Assembly: GCA_913009475.1 (NCBI GenBank)
Contig: CAJVYJ010000022.1
Span: 1 to 15,682 of the forward strand
Source of the DNA: an uncultured Actinomycetes bacterium
GTDB taxonomy: Bacteria; Actinomycetota; Aquicultoria; CAJVYJ01
Direction: 5' to 3'
Length of the DNA: 15,682 nt
Shown here: piece by piece, positions 1 through 7,836 of the stretch
How the letters are laid out: every line of letters starts with the position of its first letter
Position numbering within the stretch: position 1 is the first letter of the stretch
Program-made: the position numbers and the translations under genes
The notes under the pieces: model-generated
The model's database searches: none
What the model saw: only the letters and a program-made list of their open reading frames with translations
What the model was told of the DNA's origin: nothing

Positions 1-51
1 TGTGTATTGTTGTGTTTTTTTTTTTGTTTGTTTTCTTTTTTGTTTTTTTTT
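1..51. other. T-rich low-complexity contig end (artefact)
   Basis: This stretch is almost only T with a few G, A and C, and it abuts a complete sequencing adapter. The last nine bases (43-51) are an unbroken T run directly before the P5 sequence. Illumina flow-cell P5 oligos are tethered through a poly-T spacer, so this looks like read-through past a short insert into the tether, then low-quality calls. It should not be read as genomic DNA. Confidence 0.85.
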
Positions 52-109
52 AATGATACGGCGACCACCGAGATCTACACTCTTTCCCTACACGACGCTC
101 TTCCGATCT
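52..109 (+). other. Illumina P5 / TruSeq Read-1 adapter contamination
   Basis: The 58 bases match, from memory, the full Illumina TruSeq universal (P5) adapter, starting AATGATACGGCG and ending CTCTTCCGATCT. Adapter ends are followed by insert, so genomic sequence starts at about base 110. This is an assembly or trimming artefact, not a biological element. Confidence 0.97.
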
Positions 110-185
110 AAATAATAGCATGTTTTTTTACTAGCGACTTGGGTACAAATATTAGCGAAATCCATTTAGGGAGGTGTTAATATTT

Positions 186-695
186 ATGAAAGTAAAAGCA
201 GCCAATGTTGTCCCCAGTTTCCTACTTGTCGTTATCTTATTGGTTCTTGTCGCCGGATGCGGGGCAACCACCAAAAAGACCCCGACCAAGCTAAAGACCG
301 AGGGCGGCACCATCACTTTACAGCAATTAGCGGACGTCCAACCTGGAGCCGGGCGGATTATGCCTCTATTGGGCCAGCGTATGACCATTGCCTATTACGC
401 GTCCAAGGCCGGCAAGTGGGAACTGGCGGACTACGAGCTGAAAGAGTTGGGAGAAGACGCGGAAGTTATTGAAAAGACACGGCCGGATCACAAGAAAGAT
501 ATCGGTCACTTTGTCGACGGCAGCAGCTTTAAGCAGTTGAAATCAGATACCAAAAGTAAAGATTTTACTGCTTTTCAAACCAGCTTCGATAAAACTGTCC
601 AGGCTTGTAACAGTTGCCATAAAAGTTCGGGTGTATCGTTTATTCAATACAAGCTACCAAAAACGCAGCCGGAAATTCCATATATCAGTAATTGA
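186..695 (+). CDS. Lipoprotein with C-terminal c-type heme motif (cytochrome c'-like)
   Basis: A predicted 169-residue exported lipoprotein. Residues 1-24 form a lipoprotein signal peptide (KVKAA, then a hydrophobic core) ending in a lipobox LVAG before Cys25, where lipid attachment and cleavage are expected. A CxxCH heme c motif (CNSCH) lies at residues 141-145, close to the C-terminus. In between is a mostly helical, charged region. Small proteins with one CxxCH near the C-terminus resemble cytochrome c'-type four-helix bundles, so covalent heme and an electron-transfer or gas-binding role outside the membrane are inferred; the second ligand cannot be assigned. The start chosen is ATG 186 with GGGAGG at 169-174. 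An upstream in-frame GTG at 174 overlaps that ribosome site and is less likely. The gene stops with TGA at 693-695. It is the first gene after the adapter, so its promoter may be cut off. The next gene seems to have its own promoter. The family is not firmly recognised. Confidence 0.8.
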   Translation: MKVKAANVVPSFLLVVILLVLVAGCGATTKKTPTKLKTEGGTITLQQLADVQPGAGRIMPLLGQRMTIAYYASKAGKWELADYELKELGEDAEVIEKTRPDHKKDIGHFVDGSSFKQLKSDTKSKDFTAFQTSFDKTVQACNSCHKSSGVSFIQYKLPKTQPEIPYISN

Positions 696-732
696 TCGTT
701 CACTAAAGATATTTTCTTAAAATAGAATTGTT

Positions 733-755
733 GTAGGGGCACACCGTGCCCCTAC
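733..755. repeat. Short palindromic repeat, GTAGGGGC type
   Basis: A perfect 10-bp inverted repeat: GTAGGGGCAC (733-742), loop ACC, GTGCCCCTAC (746-755). It lies about 40 bases after the lipoprotein stop and before the next promoter. It could end transcription, although the bases after it are only moderately T-rich (TTCCTTC). The GGGGC/GCCCCTAC ends are shared with the hairpin after the next gene (2068-2090), so it may belong to a dispersed palindrome family. Confidence 0.7.
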
Positions 756-769
756 TTCCTTCAATGGCG

Positions 770-799
770 TTGACAATCAGCCCATCATTTGCCAATAAT
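770..799 (+). promoter_or_regulatory. Sigma70-type promoter for the 841-2049 gene
   Basis: A perfect -35 box TTGACA (770-775), an 18-bp spacer and a -10 box AATAAT (794-799, five of six consensus bases). Transcription would start near 806, leaving a leader of about 35 bases before ATG 841. The surrounding DNA is AT-rich and lies between two plus-strand genes. Called by eye only. Confidence 0.55.
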
Positions 800-840
800 A
801 TATTATTCTTATTAATATAATAATATTGAGAAGGGTAAGT

Positions 841-2049
841 ATGATTCATAGGGCAATAAGAAATTGTTTAACCGGTTACTCAAGTAGAATTTTATTTTTA
901 GGCCTCGCTTTATTGCTTATTTTTTTTACACTGACCGCTACGGCCAACGCGGCTATTTTCCGCAGTGGCGACAATGTAAGGATAACCAAGGGAACTACAA
1001 TAAATGATGACCTTTATATAGCCGGCGGTACAGTCAATATTGACGGAGTAATCAACGGAGATCTTATCGTTGTCGGCAGTAATATAAGTTTAAACGGCGC
1101 AGTTAATGGAAATCTCTTAGCGGTCGGCGGCCAGATCTTTTTAAATGGCGATATTAAAAATAGCGCGCGCATCGGCACCGCCAGCGCTATAATCGGCGGG
1201 CATATCGGTAAGGACGTGGTGATCGGCTCCGGCAATGTTAATCTTTTAGGAGAGGGCCGTATTGGGCGAGACCTGATATTAGGCGTTGGTCAAGCTCGTG
1301 TCGGCTCAAGTGTGGGCAGAAATATTAGGGGCAGTGCTGGTGATTTAAACATAAACGCTCCTGTTGGGCAGAGTGTAATTGTAAGTGTTGGTAAATTAAA
1401 CATTAATCGTGAAGCTGATATTGGTGGAGGCGTCCGCTATACCAGTGATAATCGAGCCTGGCTCTCCCGTTCCGCGAGAATCAGAGGAAAAGTTACTCAT
1501 ATTCCCGCAACTAGGCGAGAAAATAATTCGGCCAAACAGACCTTTTCAATAATCAGCTTTTTGATAGGACTGTCTTGGTTGCTTATTGTAGGCTCACTGT
1601 TGATGGCGGCTGTGCCCCGTTTAACCAAAGAGTTTACGGTGGCTATGGATAAAAGGTTGTGGCCTAGCCTGGGCCTAGGTTTTCTTTTGCTCTTCTTCAC
1701 GCCGTTCGCGATAATTTTAATATTTTTAACAATAATCGGCATCCCCATAGCTCTTATCGCGCTCTTCTGCTATCTATTAGGACTTTTTTTAGCGAAGATA
1801 TATGTAGGTTATTACTTAGGCAATAAGATACTTTCCGACTTGTTAAACCGGGATATTCCCTGGTTTTGGGGCTTACTCATCGGTGAGATATTGATTTTAT
1901 CATTATCACTGATACCGTTTGTCGACTTCTTAGTCCGGTTGTTTGTTGCTCTCTTCGGTTTGGGCGCCTTATTTCTGGCCCTGTTGCGCGTTTATCAAGA
2001 TAGCCGGCAACCAAAAACGCAAAACGAGGAAGAGGCGTCGCCGGAATAG
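841..2049 (+). CDS. Exported bactofilin-like beta-solenoid protein with C-terminal membrane helices
   Basis: A 402-residue protein. Residues 1-37 are a Sec signal peptide (RILFLGLALLLIFF core, likely cleavage after ANA37). Residues about 40-225 are a run of short beta-strand repeats with regular Gly, Asn, Val and Ile (for example GGTVNIDGVINGDL, GGQIFLNGDI, IGKDVVIGSG), like polymer-forming/bactofilin domains. The C-terminal part has three or four hydrophobic spans and then a charged tail ending QNEEEASPE. The solenoid is therefore expected outside the cytoplasm, anchored by the C-terminal spans, whereas classical bactofilins are cytoplasmic. A scaffold or envelope-organising role is inference. 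The start is ATG 841, with GAGAAGGG about six bases upstream; an in-frame TTG at 826 would put that ribosome site inside the gene. The stop is TAG. Similar solenoid architecture recurs in the minus-strand gene at 5200-6492. Confidence 0.8.
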   Translation: MIHRAIRNCLTGYSSRILFLGLALLLIFFTLTATANAAIFRSGDNVRITKGTTINDDLYIAGGTVNIDGVINGDLIVVGSNISLNGAVNGNLLAVGGQIFLNGDIKNSARIGTASAIIGGHIGKDVVIGSGNVNLLGEGRIGRDLILGVGQARVGSSVGRNIRGSAGDLNINAPVGQSVIVSVGKLNINREADIGGGVRYTSDNRAWLSRSARIRGKVTHIPATRRENNSAKQTFSIISFLIGLSWLLIVGSLLMAAVPRLTKEFTVAMDKRLWPSLGLGFLLLFFTPFAIILIFLTIIGIPIALIALFCYLLGLFLAKIYVGYYLGNKILSDLLNRDIPWFWGLLIGEILILSLSLIPFVDFLVRLFVALFGLGALFLALLRVYQDSRQPKTQNEEEASPE

Positions 2050-2066
2050 GGGGGTCATATTTCGCG

Positions 2067-2090
2067 TGCGGACGCAAGATCCGCCCCTAC
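2067..2090. repeat. Short palindromic repeat after the 841-2049 gene
   Basis: The 5-bp stem GCGGA (2068-2072) and TCCGC (2080-2084) has loop CGCAAGA and is followed by CCCTAC. The G run at 2049-2054, which overlaps the stop codon, can pair with the CCCC at 2084-2087 in an alternative larger fold. The GCCCCTAC end is shared with the palindrome at 733-755. It may help end the upstream transcript, but there is no T tract. Confidence 0.45.
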
Positions 2091-2136
2091 ACATCTTACT
2101 CTCTCGCTTATGATTTACGTGGGTAGAGAGGGGTAA

Positions 2137-2234
2137 ACTTCTTACTGCTAACTTTTTACTAAAACGAAAGGTAAGCCGCGTAAGACGTAAAACGTAAAAA
2201 GGGACAAAACGAAAGTCAATCCTGGCGGCTTGCC
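2137..2234. repeat. 98-bp direct repeat, copy 1
   Basis: The 98 bases here are identical to 2272-2369, with a period of 135 bp. Each unit has an inverted pair CTTTTTAC/GTAAAAAG (2152-2159 and 2194-2201) and two copies of the 10-mer AAAACGAAAG (2161-2170 and 2206-2215). There is no convincing ORF. It looks like a noncoding or MITE-like element, or a local tandem duplication with its 37-bp spacer. Confidence 0.9.
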
Positions 2235-2271
2235 CGTATGTGATTTTAAATCATAAAAATGTACGCTTCTT

Positions 2272-2369
2272 ACTTCTTACTGCTAACTTTTTACTAAAAC
2301 GAAAGGTAAGCCGCGTAAGACGTAAAACGTAAAAAGGGACAAAACGAAAGTCAATCCTGGCGGCTTGCC
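2272..2369. repeat. 98-bp direct repeat, copy 2
   Basis: Identical to copy 1 at 2137-2234. The 10-mer AAAACGAAAG recurs at 2296-2305 and 2341-2350, and its reverse complement lies at 2369-2378, just outside this copy. Only this copy can therefore form long hairpins with the segment next to the tRNA gene. One pairs 2296-2313 with 2361-2378 (18 bp with one mismatch); the other pairs 2339-2350 with 2369-2380. Confidence 0.9.
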
Positions 2370-2380
2370 TTTCGTTTTGT
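2332..2380 (-). terminator. Hairpin terminator directly after tRNA-Phe
   Basis: On the minus strand, a perfect 12-bp stem (ACAAAACGAAAG at 2380-2369 with CTTTCGTTTTGT at 2350-2339) with an 18-base loop is followed by CCCTTTTTAC. A strong stem plus a short T run fits intrinsic termination after the tRNA and perhaps the whole minus-strand operon. The stem starts at the tRNA discriminator base, so tRNA 3' processing and this hairpin compete for the same bases. The alternative stem 2296-2313/2361-2378 uses the same right arm. Confidence 0.5.
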
Positions 2381-2452
2381 GGCGGGACCCAGAATTGAAC
2401 TGGGGACGCAGGGATTTTCAGTCCCTCGCTCTACCGACTGAGCTATCCCGCC
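2380..2452 (-). tRNA. trnF: tRNA-Phe (GAA)
   Basis: A full cloverleaf is readable on the minus strand: acceptor GGCGGGA/TCCCGCC, D arm GCTC-GAGC, anticodon stem AGGGA/TCCCT with loop CTGAAAA (anticodon GAA), and T arm CCCAG-TTCAATT-CTGGG. The discriminator is A at 2380. The next bases are CAA, so the 3' CCA is not encoded and must be added after transcription. It lies 58 bases after the last protein gene of the minus-strand cluster, on the same strand. Confidence 0.97.
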
Positions 2453-2510
2453 GCTAACAATGTTGGATTATAGTTTAACCGAGCTTGAGTGTAAATACTG
2501 TTTTTCAGGT

Positions 2511-5228
2511 TTAAGCTTTTATTGGTATTTTGACCTCGACAGCGACCTCCTCAGGCAAAGGCTGAAAACGAGGTCCGATATCTTTTGGAGTTCGGCGCCG
2601 GCGGATGAAGGGCAAAGCCAGAACAAAGAGCCAAACAATTAGAGAGATAAAGCCGGCTGCGTAATAAAGTGCCGTATTCTCATATTTAAGTTCAACTACA
2701 TGTTCGCCCTTAGGCAGATATACGGTGAGTGCATTATTATAATTCTTAGTCGGTATCTGTTTGCCGTTTATATAAGCACGCCAAAATGGTGACCATGACA
2801 TCGAAATACGTGACCATGTGGGTACGGAGGCGGAAACCTTTATGCTTATTTTTTTCGGAGTGTCGGCGATGATTTTATGATTAAAAGTTACCTTCTTGTT
2901 TCTAATAAATCTCTTAGCGATGTTTCTTAGTAAATTAAGTTCTCGGCCGTCATCATTCAAAATCGCGTGATAAAAAAAGTTATAGCCGACAAATAGAACC
3001 TTACCTTTACCTATTTTACGATCGCCTATTATCGGATATTTATCACCGAGAGTCACTAATGGCCTCATCTTTCCCTGTAGATACTTACCGGTCCATTTTA
3101 CTTTCTTTCCTTTCAGCTCTAAGGTTCCTCCACCGATTGATGGCGAGATGTTAGCTGTATTTATAGAGTATTCTCTACTGATAGCTTTTACGCCCATATA
3201 GCTTTCACCCGGCAATAGGTTTGTGAGCCCTCCACCCATAGCCAAGATAATATTGCCGCCCTGGCGAGCATAACTGCTTAAAGTGGATTGCGATCTCTTT
3301 ATTTCATTACTTTCAAACCCGTATAAGATGACAGTATCAAACTCCTTTAGCTCCTTTAGCGAATAATCATCGATAAACACACTCTTGCCTTTAATAAAAC
3401 CTATGTCTGGAATGTCATCTAAAGCTTCGCTTGGATATTCCAGGCCGGTTCCCACCATCAATATAGGTTGGATAGGTTGAACATAACCAGCCGAACGGTA
3501 TTCAAGAATCGAAAAACGGTCGCCGTCAAATACTGTTTTCAATTTGTTAGTCGCCAGAAGGTTGCGAAATTCGGGCTGATATGTCCATTTATCAATTAAA
3601 ATATATTGAACATTCCATCTATTTAGGTCGGCTAATATTGCCGCTCGTTCCGTTTTTTTCCTTAGTTTCTTTGTTATGAGCACATCAACATCAATAGATG
3701 TTTTTGACGATTGTGCCTCATAGCCGTTGACTATGGGTTTACCGGTTACTACCGGCAGGTAAGTATATTTAGCGGTTGGCGGCGCGATGATTAACAGCCT
3801 ACCATTGTCTACTTGCTTAGCATTTTTTAGATAATTAACCACCCGCGATTTCTCACCATTGAACCTTGGTTGAGCTTTAATATATTTGGGAGAAAAGATA
3901 AATGAGTAATCGACGGCTACAGCGGATATGAGCAGCAGTGCTACAAGTACCGGCAATACAGCCGCTAAAACGGGTGCGATAAACTTGGGAATATGGCGGT
4001 GGTTGAAAAATGAACGCCAGTCCCAGCTGACTATCCCGTAGATCGTTATTCCCGCTAAAACCCCCAAAGCCAAGACAGCTAAAACCATCCCGCTGCGATA
4101 AAACAAGGTATTGATGGCGGGAAGATCTCTGATAGTCTTTGAATAAGAAAGCAAGCTAAATAAGAATCCGGTAACAGCAACCGCCACCCAAGGCCAGAAT
4201 ATTTTTCTTAACCTTTTAACCGTTATGGAAGCGATAGCCATAATCAATAATATGATACCCGGATATCTGGTGATGTCGTAAGCAAATCCACCGCGCCAAT
4301 AAACTGACAATGATAACGGGGCTCTACTTGGATACAGTTGAGACAGAGCCCCGACAGGTCTTAAATATACTAGGTAGGGAAGCCAAAAAAATGTGGTCAA
4401 GCCGGTAAAAAGCAGAAAGGCCAATCCCAGTAGTGCCAGCGGTTTATGAAAAAAACGATTAAAAAGCTGATTACGATGACCCAGCGATTGCTTTAAGTAA
4501 ACGAAAGAAAATATAATGGCAATCAATGCCGGTGTAACAGCGACATCTATATGAGTAAGCATAATAGCCGCGAGAACGATAGTAAATCCCAGCGGCAGCA
4601 ATTGTCGTTTAGTCTTTAGCCAGCGCACTAAGAACATTAAAGCCAGCGGTGCTAAGGCAAAAGCCCAAAAATCGGGGTATTTCCCCCGCAAGGTCAAGAA
4701 AGATAACAGCACCGGGTTTAAGGAGTAAATCAGCCCCCCGGCAGTTGCGGCCAGAGCCCGGTGCCAATATTTTTTTGATGGCGGCAGCTGATTAAAGACC
4801 AATAAAAAAGTGGAGACAGCCGCTACATAAACGCCGGCGACTGCCATTATCTTACTGGTTAAAGCTAAATTATGAGTCAACAGATCCGTTAAGACGGCAA
4901 TGAAATAAAAAAGCGGCGGATAAAAAAGAAACATATGAAATCCGTTATACCAATTTTCCGACCAGTCCACAAAGGTTCCATGCTTAAGCAATAAATTTTC
5001 TGTTTGGGCGACTTTAAACATGTGAATTAAAGTATCGTAACCGTTGGCAAAACCGGCCTGCCATATCGGGCGGAATATATACAATATAGCCAGACCCATT
5101 AAAGAGAGAAAGACAATAATAATTAAGCTTTTGCTAAAAAAACTTCCCGGCTCAAATCGTTGCTCGTTATCTTGTGGAACCGGCTTAGTTTCTAAAAGAT
5201 TAAATCTTTGTAACAATTTTGATTTCAT
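2511..5228 (-). CDS. PTPS-related / YfhO-like large membrane protein (GT-C-like)
   Basis: About 905 residues. The N-terminal half has many membrane helices. After the first helix comes a loop with GYDTLIH (residues 63-69, Asp65 and His69), the kind of Asp-containing first loop seen in GT-C glycosyltransferases and in the 6-pyruvoyl-tetrahydropterin-synthase-related membrane family; despite that name, no pterin enzyme is implied. Residues about 465-830 are soluble, with a GATase/ThuA-like stretch (FDTVILYGFES, then GGNIILAMGGG). Near the end is a beta domain (PFWRAYINGKQIP, LPKGEHVVELKYE) like that of YfhO proteins, then one final helix and an RRRR stop-transfer signal. Transfer of lipid-linked sugars outside the membrane is a plausible but unproven role. 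ATG 5228 is preferred over TTG 5237 because GGAA lies just upstream of it. The gene overlaps the end of the preceding gene by 29 bases, suggesting translational coupling. It is the last protein gene of the cluster. Confidence 0.85.
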   Translation of the reverse strand: MKSKLLQRFNLLETKPVPQDNEQRFEPGSFFSKSLIIIVFLSLMGLAILYIFRPIWQAGFANGYDTLIHMFKVAQTENLLLKHGTFVDWSENWYNGFHMFLFYPPLFYFIAVLTDLLTHNLALTSKIMAVAGVYVAAVSTFLLVFNQLPPSKKYWHRALAATAGGLIYSLNPVLLSFLTLRGKYPDFWAFALAPLALMFLVRWLKTKRQLLPLGFTIVLAAIMLTHIDVAVTPALIAIIFSFVYLKQSLGHRNQLFNRFFHKPLALLGLAFLLFTGLTTFFWLPYLVYLRPVGALSQLYPSRAPLSLSVYWRGGFAYDITRYPGIILLIMAIASITVKRLRKIFWPWVAVAVTGFLFSLLSYSKTIRDLPAINTLFYRSGMVLAVLALGVLAGITIYGIVSWDWRSFFNHRHIPKFIAPVLAAVLPVLVALLLISAVAVDYSFIFSPKYIKAQPRFNGEKSRVVNYLKNAKQVDNGRLLIIAPPTAKYTYLPVVTGKPIVNGYEAQSSKTSIDVDVLITKKLRKKTERAAILADLNRWNVQYILIDKWTYQPEFRNLLATNKLKTVFDGDRFSILEYRSAGYVQPIQPILMVGTGLEYPSEALDDIPDIGFIKGKSVFIDDYSLKELKEFDTVILYGFESNEIKRSQSTLSSYARQGGNIILAMGGGLTNLLPGESYMGVKAISREYSINTANISPSIGGGTLELKGKKVKWTGKYLQGKMRPLVTLGDKYPIIGDRKIGKGKVLFVGYNFFYHAILNDDGRELNLLRNIAKRFIRNKKVTFNHKIIADTPKKISIKVSASVPTWSRISMSWSPFWRAYINGKQIPTKNYNNALTVYLPKGEHVVELKYENTALYYAAGFISLIVWLFVLALPFIRRRRTPKDIGPRFQPLPEEVAVEVKIPIKA

Positions 5229-6492
5229 GAGTTCCAAAGACCTTTCCTTGAACTAAGTTTCCGAGTTCAATATAGATATCCCGACTGGAAGAGAGACCAC
5301 CAAGGCCGTTAGTCCCAATCTTTGAGCCGGACTTAATATAGATGGATTCTTGACAGTCACACACTTGGCGGATGAAACAATTCTCGCCAAGGGTCGTCTC
5401 TTTTTTAACGATTAAAGATTTATTAAAGAAGTTTCCGGATCCGATATCGGCTCGACCTTTCACATGGACCGCACCTTCAAAAATTACGTCGGCGCCGGTT
5501 TTTAAATCGCCTTCAATGATGAGATCGGCCGCCAGTCTTTTACGGTCGCCTATGTCTAACTTGCCGCGAACGCGAATAGCTTCGCCACTCTGTAGCCAGG
5601 CTTTTGCTTTTATATACTCCGGCTTTTGCTCTTTCTCTATCAAGACCAAGGCTTTGTCGATTAATTCCAGCTGGTTGGCGCGGTCAAGTACAGAGCTGTA
5701 AAATATCCTAACGCCTAAAAACCGCTCAAGTTGTTGGCCGATCTCTTCGATTGGGACTTTGTTATAGTAATCCATAATCAACTTATCCGAATCAACCGAC
5801 CATTGCGGCTCAGTTAACTTCGCGAACTCCTGCTCAATCGGCAAAAGTCCTTCGTGTTTATATGCGACTTTAATCATCGGCGCCGCCATTGCTTTTAAAG
5901 AACATTCGCCGTTAATCATTATGGTTTTACCGGCGGTGGCTCGGCCTTGTATACGACAACCGTTATTTATTTCCAGCACCCCTTCGGCGTCTATCCAATT
6001 GGTTATAAGATTGTCTTTGCCAAGTTGAATATCGCCCCCGTATAAACTGACAAAATGACAGTTGGTACCCGTTTTACAATTTTTTTTCACCCGTACTTCG
6101 GCATTAACGCCGGCATTGTCTTCAACGTTTAAATCGCCTTCGACCATTAGCGGGTGCTGATAATCAGTCCCACTGGAGATTTTAAAGCTTTTTCCGGCAA
6201 TCCAGACGGTCTCAGGACCGCGGTTCATAGTCACGGTTACTTCGCGATTATGCGTTTTAAGGGCCGACTGCAGACTGATTGCGTCCGAGGCTATTGCCGG
6301 CTTGGCTTTAGCGAGACTATTTGATAGATAACCGTTGAAAGCACGGGAAAAATAGCGCTCATCGATATCTCTATCCAAATCGACGCTAACCGGGCCGGGG
6401 TCCTTCGCTCTAAGCAGTTCAACTAGACCCGGCAGAAAGGATAATAAGAAGAGAGCCAAAAAAGCTAAGACTAAAATAAAGTAATTAAGCAC
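5200..6492 (-). CDS. Membrane-anchored bactofilin-like (polymer-forming) protein
   Basis: 430 residues with a GTG start. Residues 3-27 form one hydrophobic helix, followed by LLRAK. Two beta-solenoid blocks follow, at roughly 97-205 and 305-425, with repeated short strands such as LMVEGDLNVEDNAGV, IQGRATAGKTIMING and LIIEGDLKTGADVIFEG, and a helical charged segment between them (about 215-305). Seven cysteines (139, 145, 179, 197, 372, 378, 380) sit in or next to the solenoids. Few charges before the helix and basic residues after it weakly favour a cytoplasmic solenoid, but the topology is uncertain. The gene starts eight bases after the glycosyltransferase stop, and its ribosome site (GGGTAGG region) lies in that gene's tail, so the two are co-transcribed. 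A scaffold for the neighbouring glycosyltransferase or membrane protein is inference. It differs from the 841-2049 protein in having an N-terminal anchor and two solenoid blocks. Confidence 0.8.
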   Translation of the reverse strand: MLNYFILVLAFLALFLLSFLPGLVELLRAKDPGPVSVDLDRDIDERYFSRAFNGYLSNSLAKAKPAIASDAISLQSALKTHNREVTVTMNRGPETVWIAGKSFKISSGTDYQHPLMVEGDLNVEDNAGVNAEVRVKKNCKTGTNCHFVSLYGGDIQLGKDNLITNWIDAEGVLEINNGCRIQGRATAGKTIMINGECSLKAMAAPMIKVAYKHEGLLPIEQEFAKLTEPQWSVDSDKLIMDYYNKVPIEEIGQQLERFLGVRIFYSSVLDRANQLELIDKALVLIEKEQKPEYIKAKAWLQSGEAIRVRGKLDIGDRKRLAADLIIEGDLKTGADVIFEGAVHVKGRADIGSGNFFNKSLIVKKETTLGENCFIRQVCDCQESIYIKSGSKIGTNGLGGLSSSRDIYIELGNLVQGKVFGTHEIKIVTKI

Positions 6493-6500
6493 CTGCCAAC

Positions 6501-7835
6501 CTACCCTTTCTTTGGATAACGGCTACCATTGGAGCCGTTGCCGTCGATATTATATAGACCGTCTTTCTCGGTTTTGTCCCATTTAATGCTGCCGTCCAAC
6601 TTAGACATATCGCCCCCGCCTCCGGTAATATTATTTGAGTGAATGACCAGAGATTTTAAAAACGCGCCGGTACATATCCAGATATTGGCGAAGAAATTAA
6701 ACAAAAGCCAGGGTAATAGCCAGAGCATGCGTCCGCGTTTATCCAATACGACTGAGACGCCCACTTCATTAAATGAAGCAAAATTACCGGCATTATTGTA
6801 TGCCAATGTAAATAATAGAGCGGCAAACAACAGCCACCACCAATAAGCGCCAAAGAAATAGACGACTATTGATAATAACAGCCCCACCAACATCAGTACC
6901 GGTACCATATAAACGCCCAGCAACAAGAGACCGTCCAACTTCTGCCACCACTTAAGTACCGGAGTCTTCAGGACTTTCGATGAATGTGACAGCATACATT
7001 GATTGTGGCCGACCGCCCAGCGGGACAACTGTTTGCGCCTTTCTTCCCAGGACAATACCGACTCTTCATAACATTCCGCGATATTGACATAAGTCACCCG
7101 CCAGCCATTGTAATAACAGCGGATAGTGATATCGGTATCTTCGGCCAGTTTGTTAACATCCCAACCACCAAGCTTCTGTAAGATATTTTTTCGGATACCA
7201 CCGACAGTGCCGCCGTATTGCGGAACAAGATTAAGATTATGGCGGGCTTGTTGGTCGACCTGGTAACCACCGGAGCGTTCTAGATCCAATAGCCGTGTCA
7301 TTAGCGATTGAGTCGTATTTATCGGAATTACCCGTCCCATGACCAAACCGACTTCAGGGTCGAGAAAAGGAGCTGTTAAACGTTTTATACAAGCCCTGGT
7401 TGGCTGGTAGTCAGCATCAAATACAAAAATTAACTCGTTGGAGGCTAAAGAAGTGCCAACGCGTAAAGCGTCACTCTTACCCAAGCCGCCATCAGGCCGG
7501 TGAACCGCTTTAATAAAAGGATAACGCTCGGCGAACGTATCAATAATCAGTCCGGTCCTATCGTTGGAATTATCATCTATAGCGATGACCTCATACTGGT
7601 TATTATCTTTTGGATAGTCCATGGCTACCAGCCGCTTAAGGATAGTTTCAGCGACGGCTTCTTCATTTCGCATCGGTACCAAGATAGATACGCTGGGCAG
7701 GTAATAACCGGCCATATCTTGGAGCGACCCTCTTTGTTTACCGAATAGTCGATTCCAAAAAAAGATATAATGTCTGGCTGTGTAGACAGTCATTATAATA
7801 AAGATAACTATCAAGATGGCGCCGATTATAATCAT
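6501..7835 (-). CDS. Processive family-2 glycosyltransferase, exosortase G-associated
   Basis: 444 residues. One N-terminal helix (1-17) is followed by a GT-A domain with the expected motifs: LVPMRNEE (52-59), IDDNSND (86-92), FDAD with DAD at 140-142, AEDTD (231-235, likely the catalytic-base region) and QLSRW (269-273), the QxxRW signature of cellulose/hyaluronan-synthase-like enzymes. Three or four hydrophobic spans follow at about 300-395, then a Gly/Asn-rich hydrophilic tail. A membrane enzyme polymerising a sugar from a nucleotide donor at the cytoplasmic face is expected; the sugar is unknown. Length, architecture and position next to an XrtG-like gene match the known exosortase-G-associated glycosyltransferase family. 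It starts with ATG one base after the xrtG stop, so the two genes are coupled. Confidence 0.9.
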   Translation of the reverse strand: MIIIGAILIVIFIIMTVYTARHYIFFWNRLFGKQRGSLQDMAGYYLPSVSILVPMRNEEAVAETILKRLVAMDYPKDNNQYEVIAIDDNSNDRTGLIIDTFAERYPFIKAVHRPDGGLGKSDALRVGTSLASNELIFVFDADYQPTRACIKRLTAPFLDPEVGLVMGRVIPINTTQSLMTRLLDLERSGGYQVDQQARHNLNLVPQYGGTVGGIRKNILQKLGGWDVNKLAEDTDITIRCYYNGWRVTYVNIAECYEESVLSWEERRKQLSRWAVGHNQCMLSHSSKVLKTPVLKWWQKLDGLLLLGVYMVPVLMLVGLLLSIVVYFFGAYWWWLLFAALLFTLAYNNAGNFASFNEVGVSVVLDKRGRMLWLLPWLLFNFFANIWICTGAFLKSLVIHSNNITGGGGDMSKLDGSIKWDKTEKDGLYNIDGNGSNGSRYPKKG

Positions 7836-7836
7836 C

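Noticed and set aside
2137..2369. CRISPR array
   Set aside because: Only two 98-bp copies with one 37-bp spacer; too long for CRISPR repeats, and no cas genes nearby.
2460..2642. 60-codon plus-strand ORF between the tRNA and the membrane protein gene
   Set aside because: It overlaps the 3' end of the minus-strand gene, has no ribosome site and no recognisable content.
2511..5228. 6-pyruvoyl-tetrahydropterin synthase enzyme
   Set aside because: The family name is historical. The protein is multi-spanning and lacks the His triad and small size of the real enzyme.
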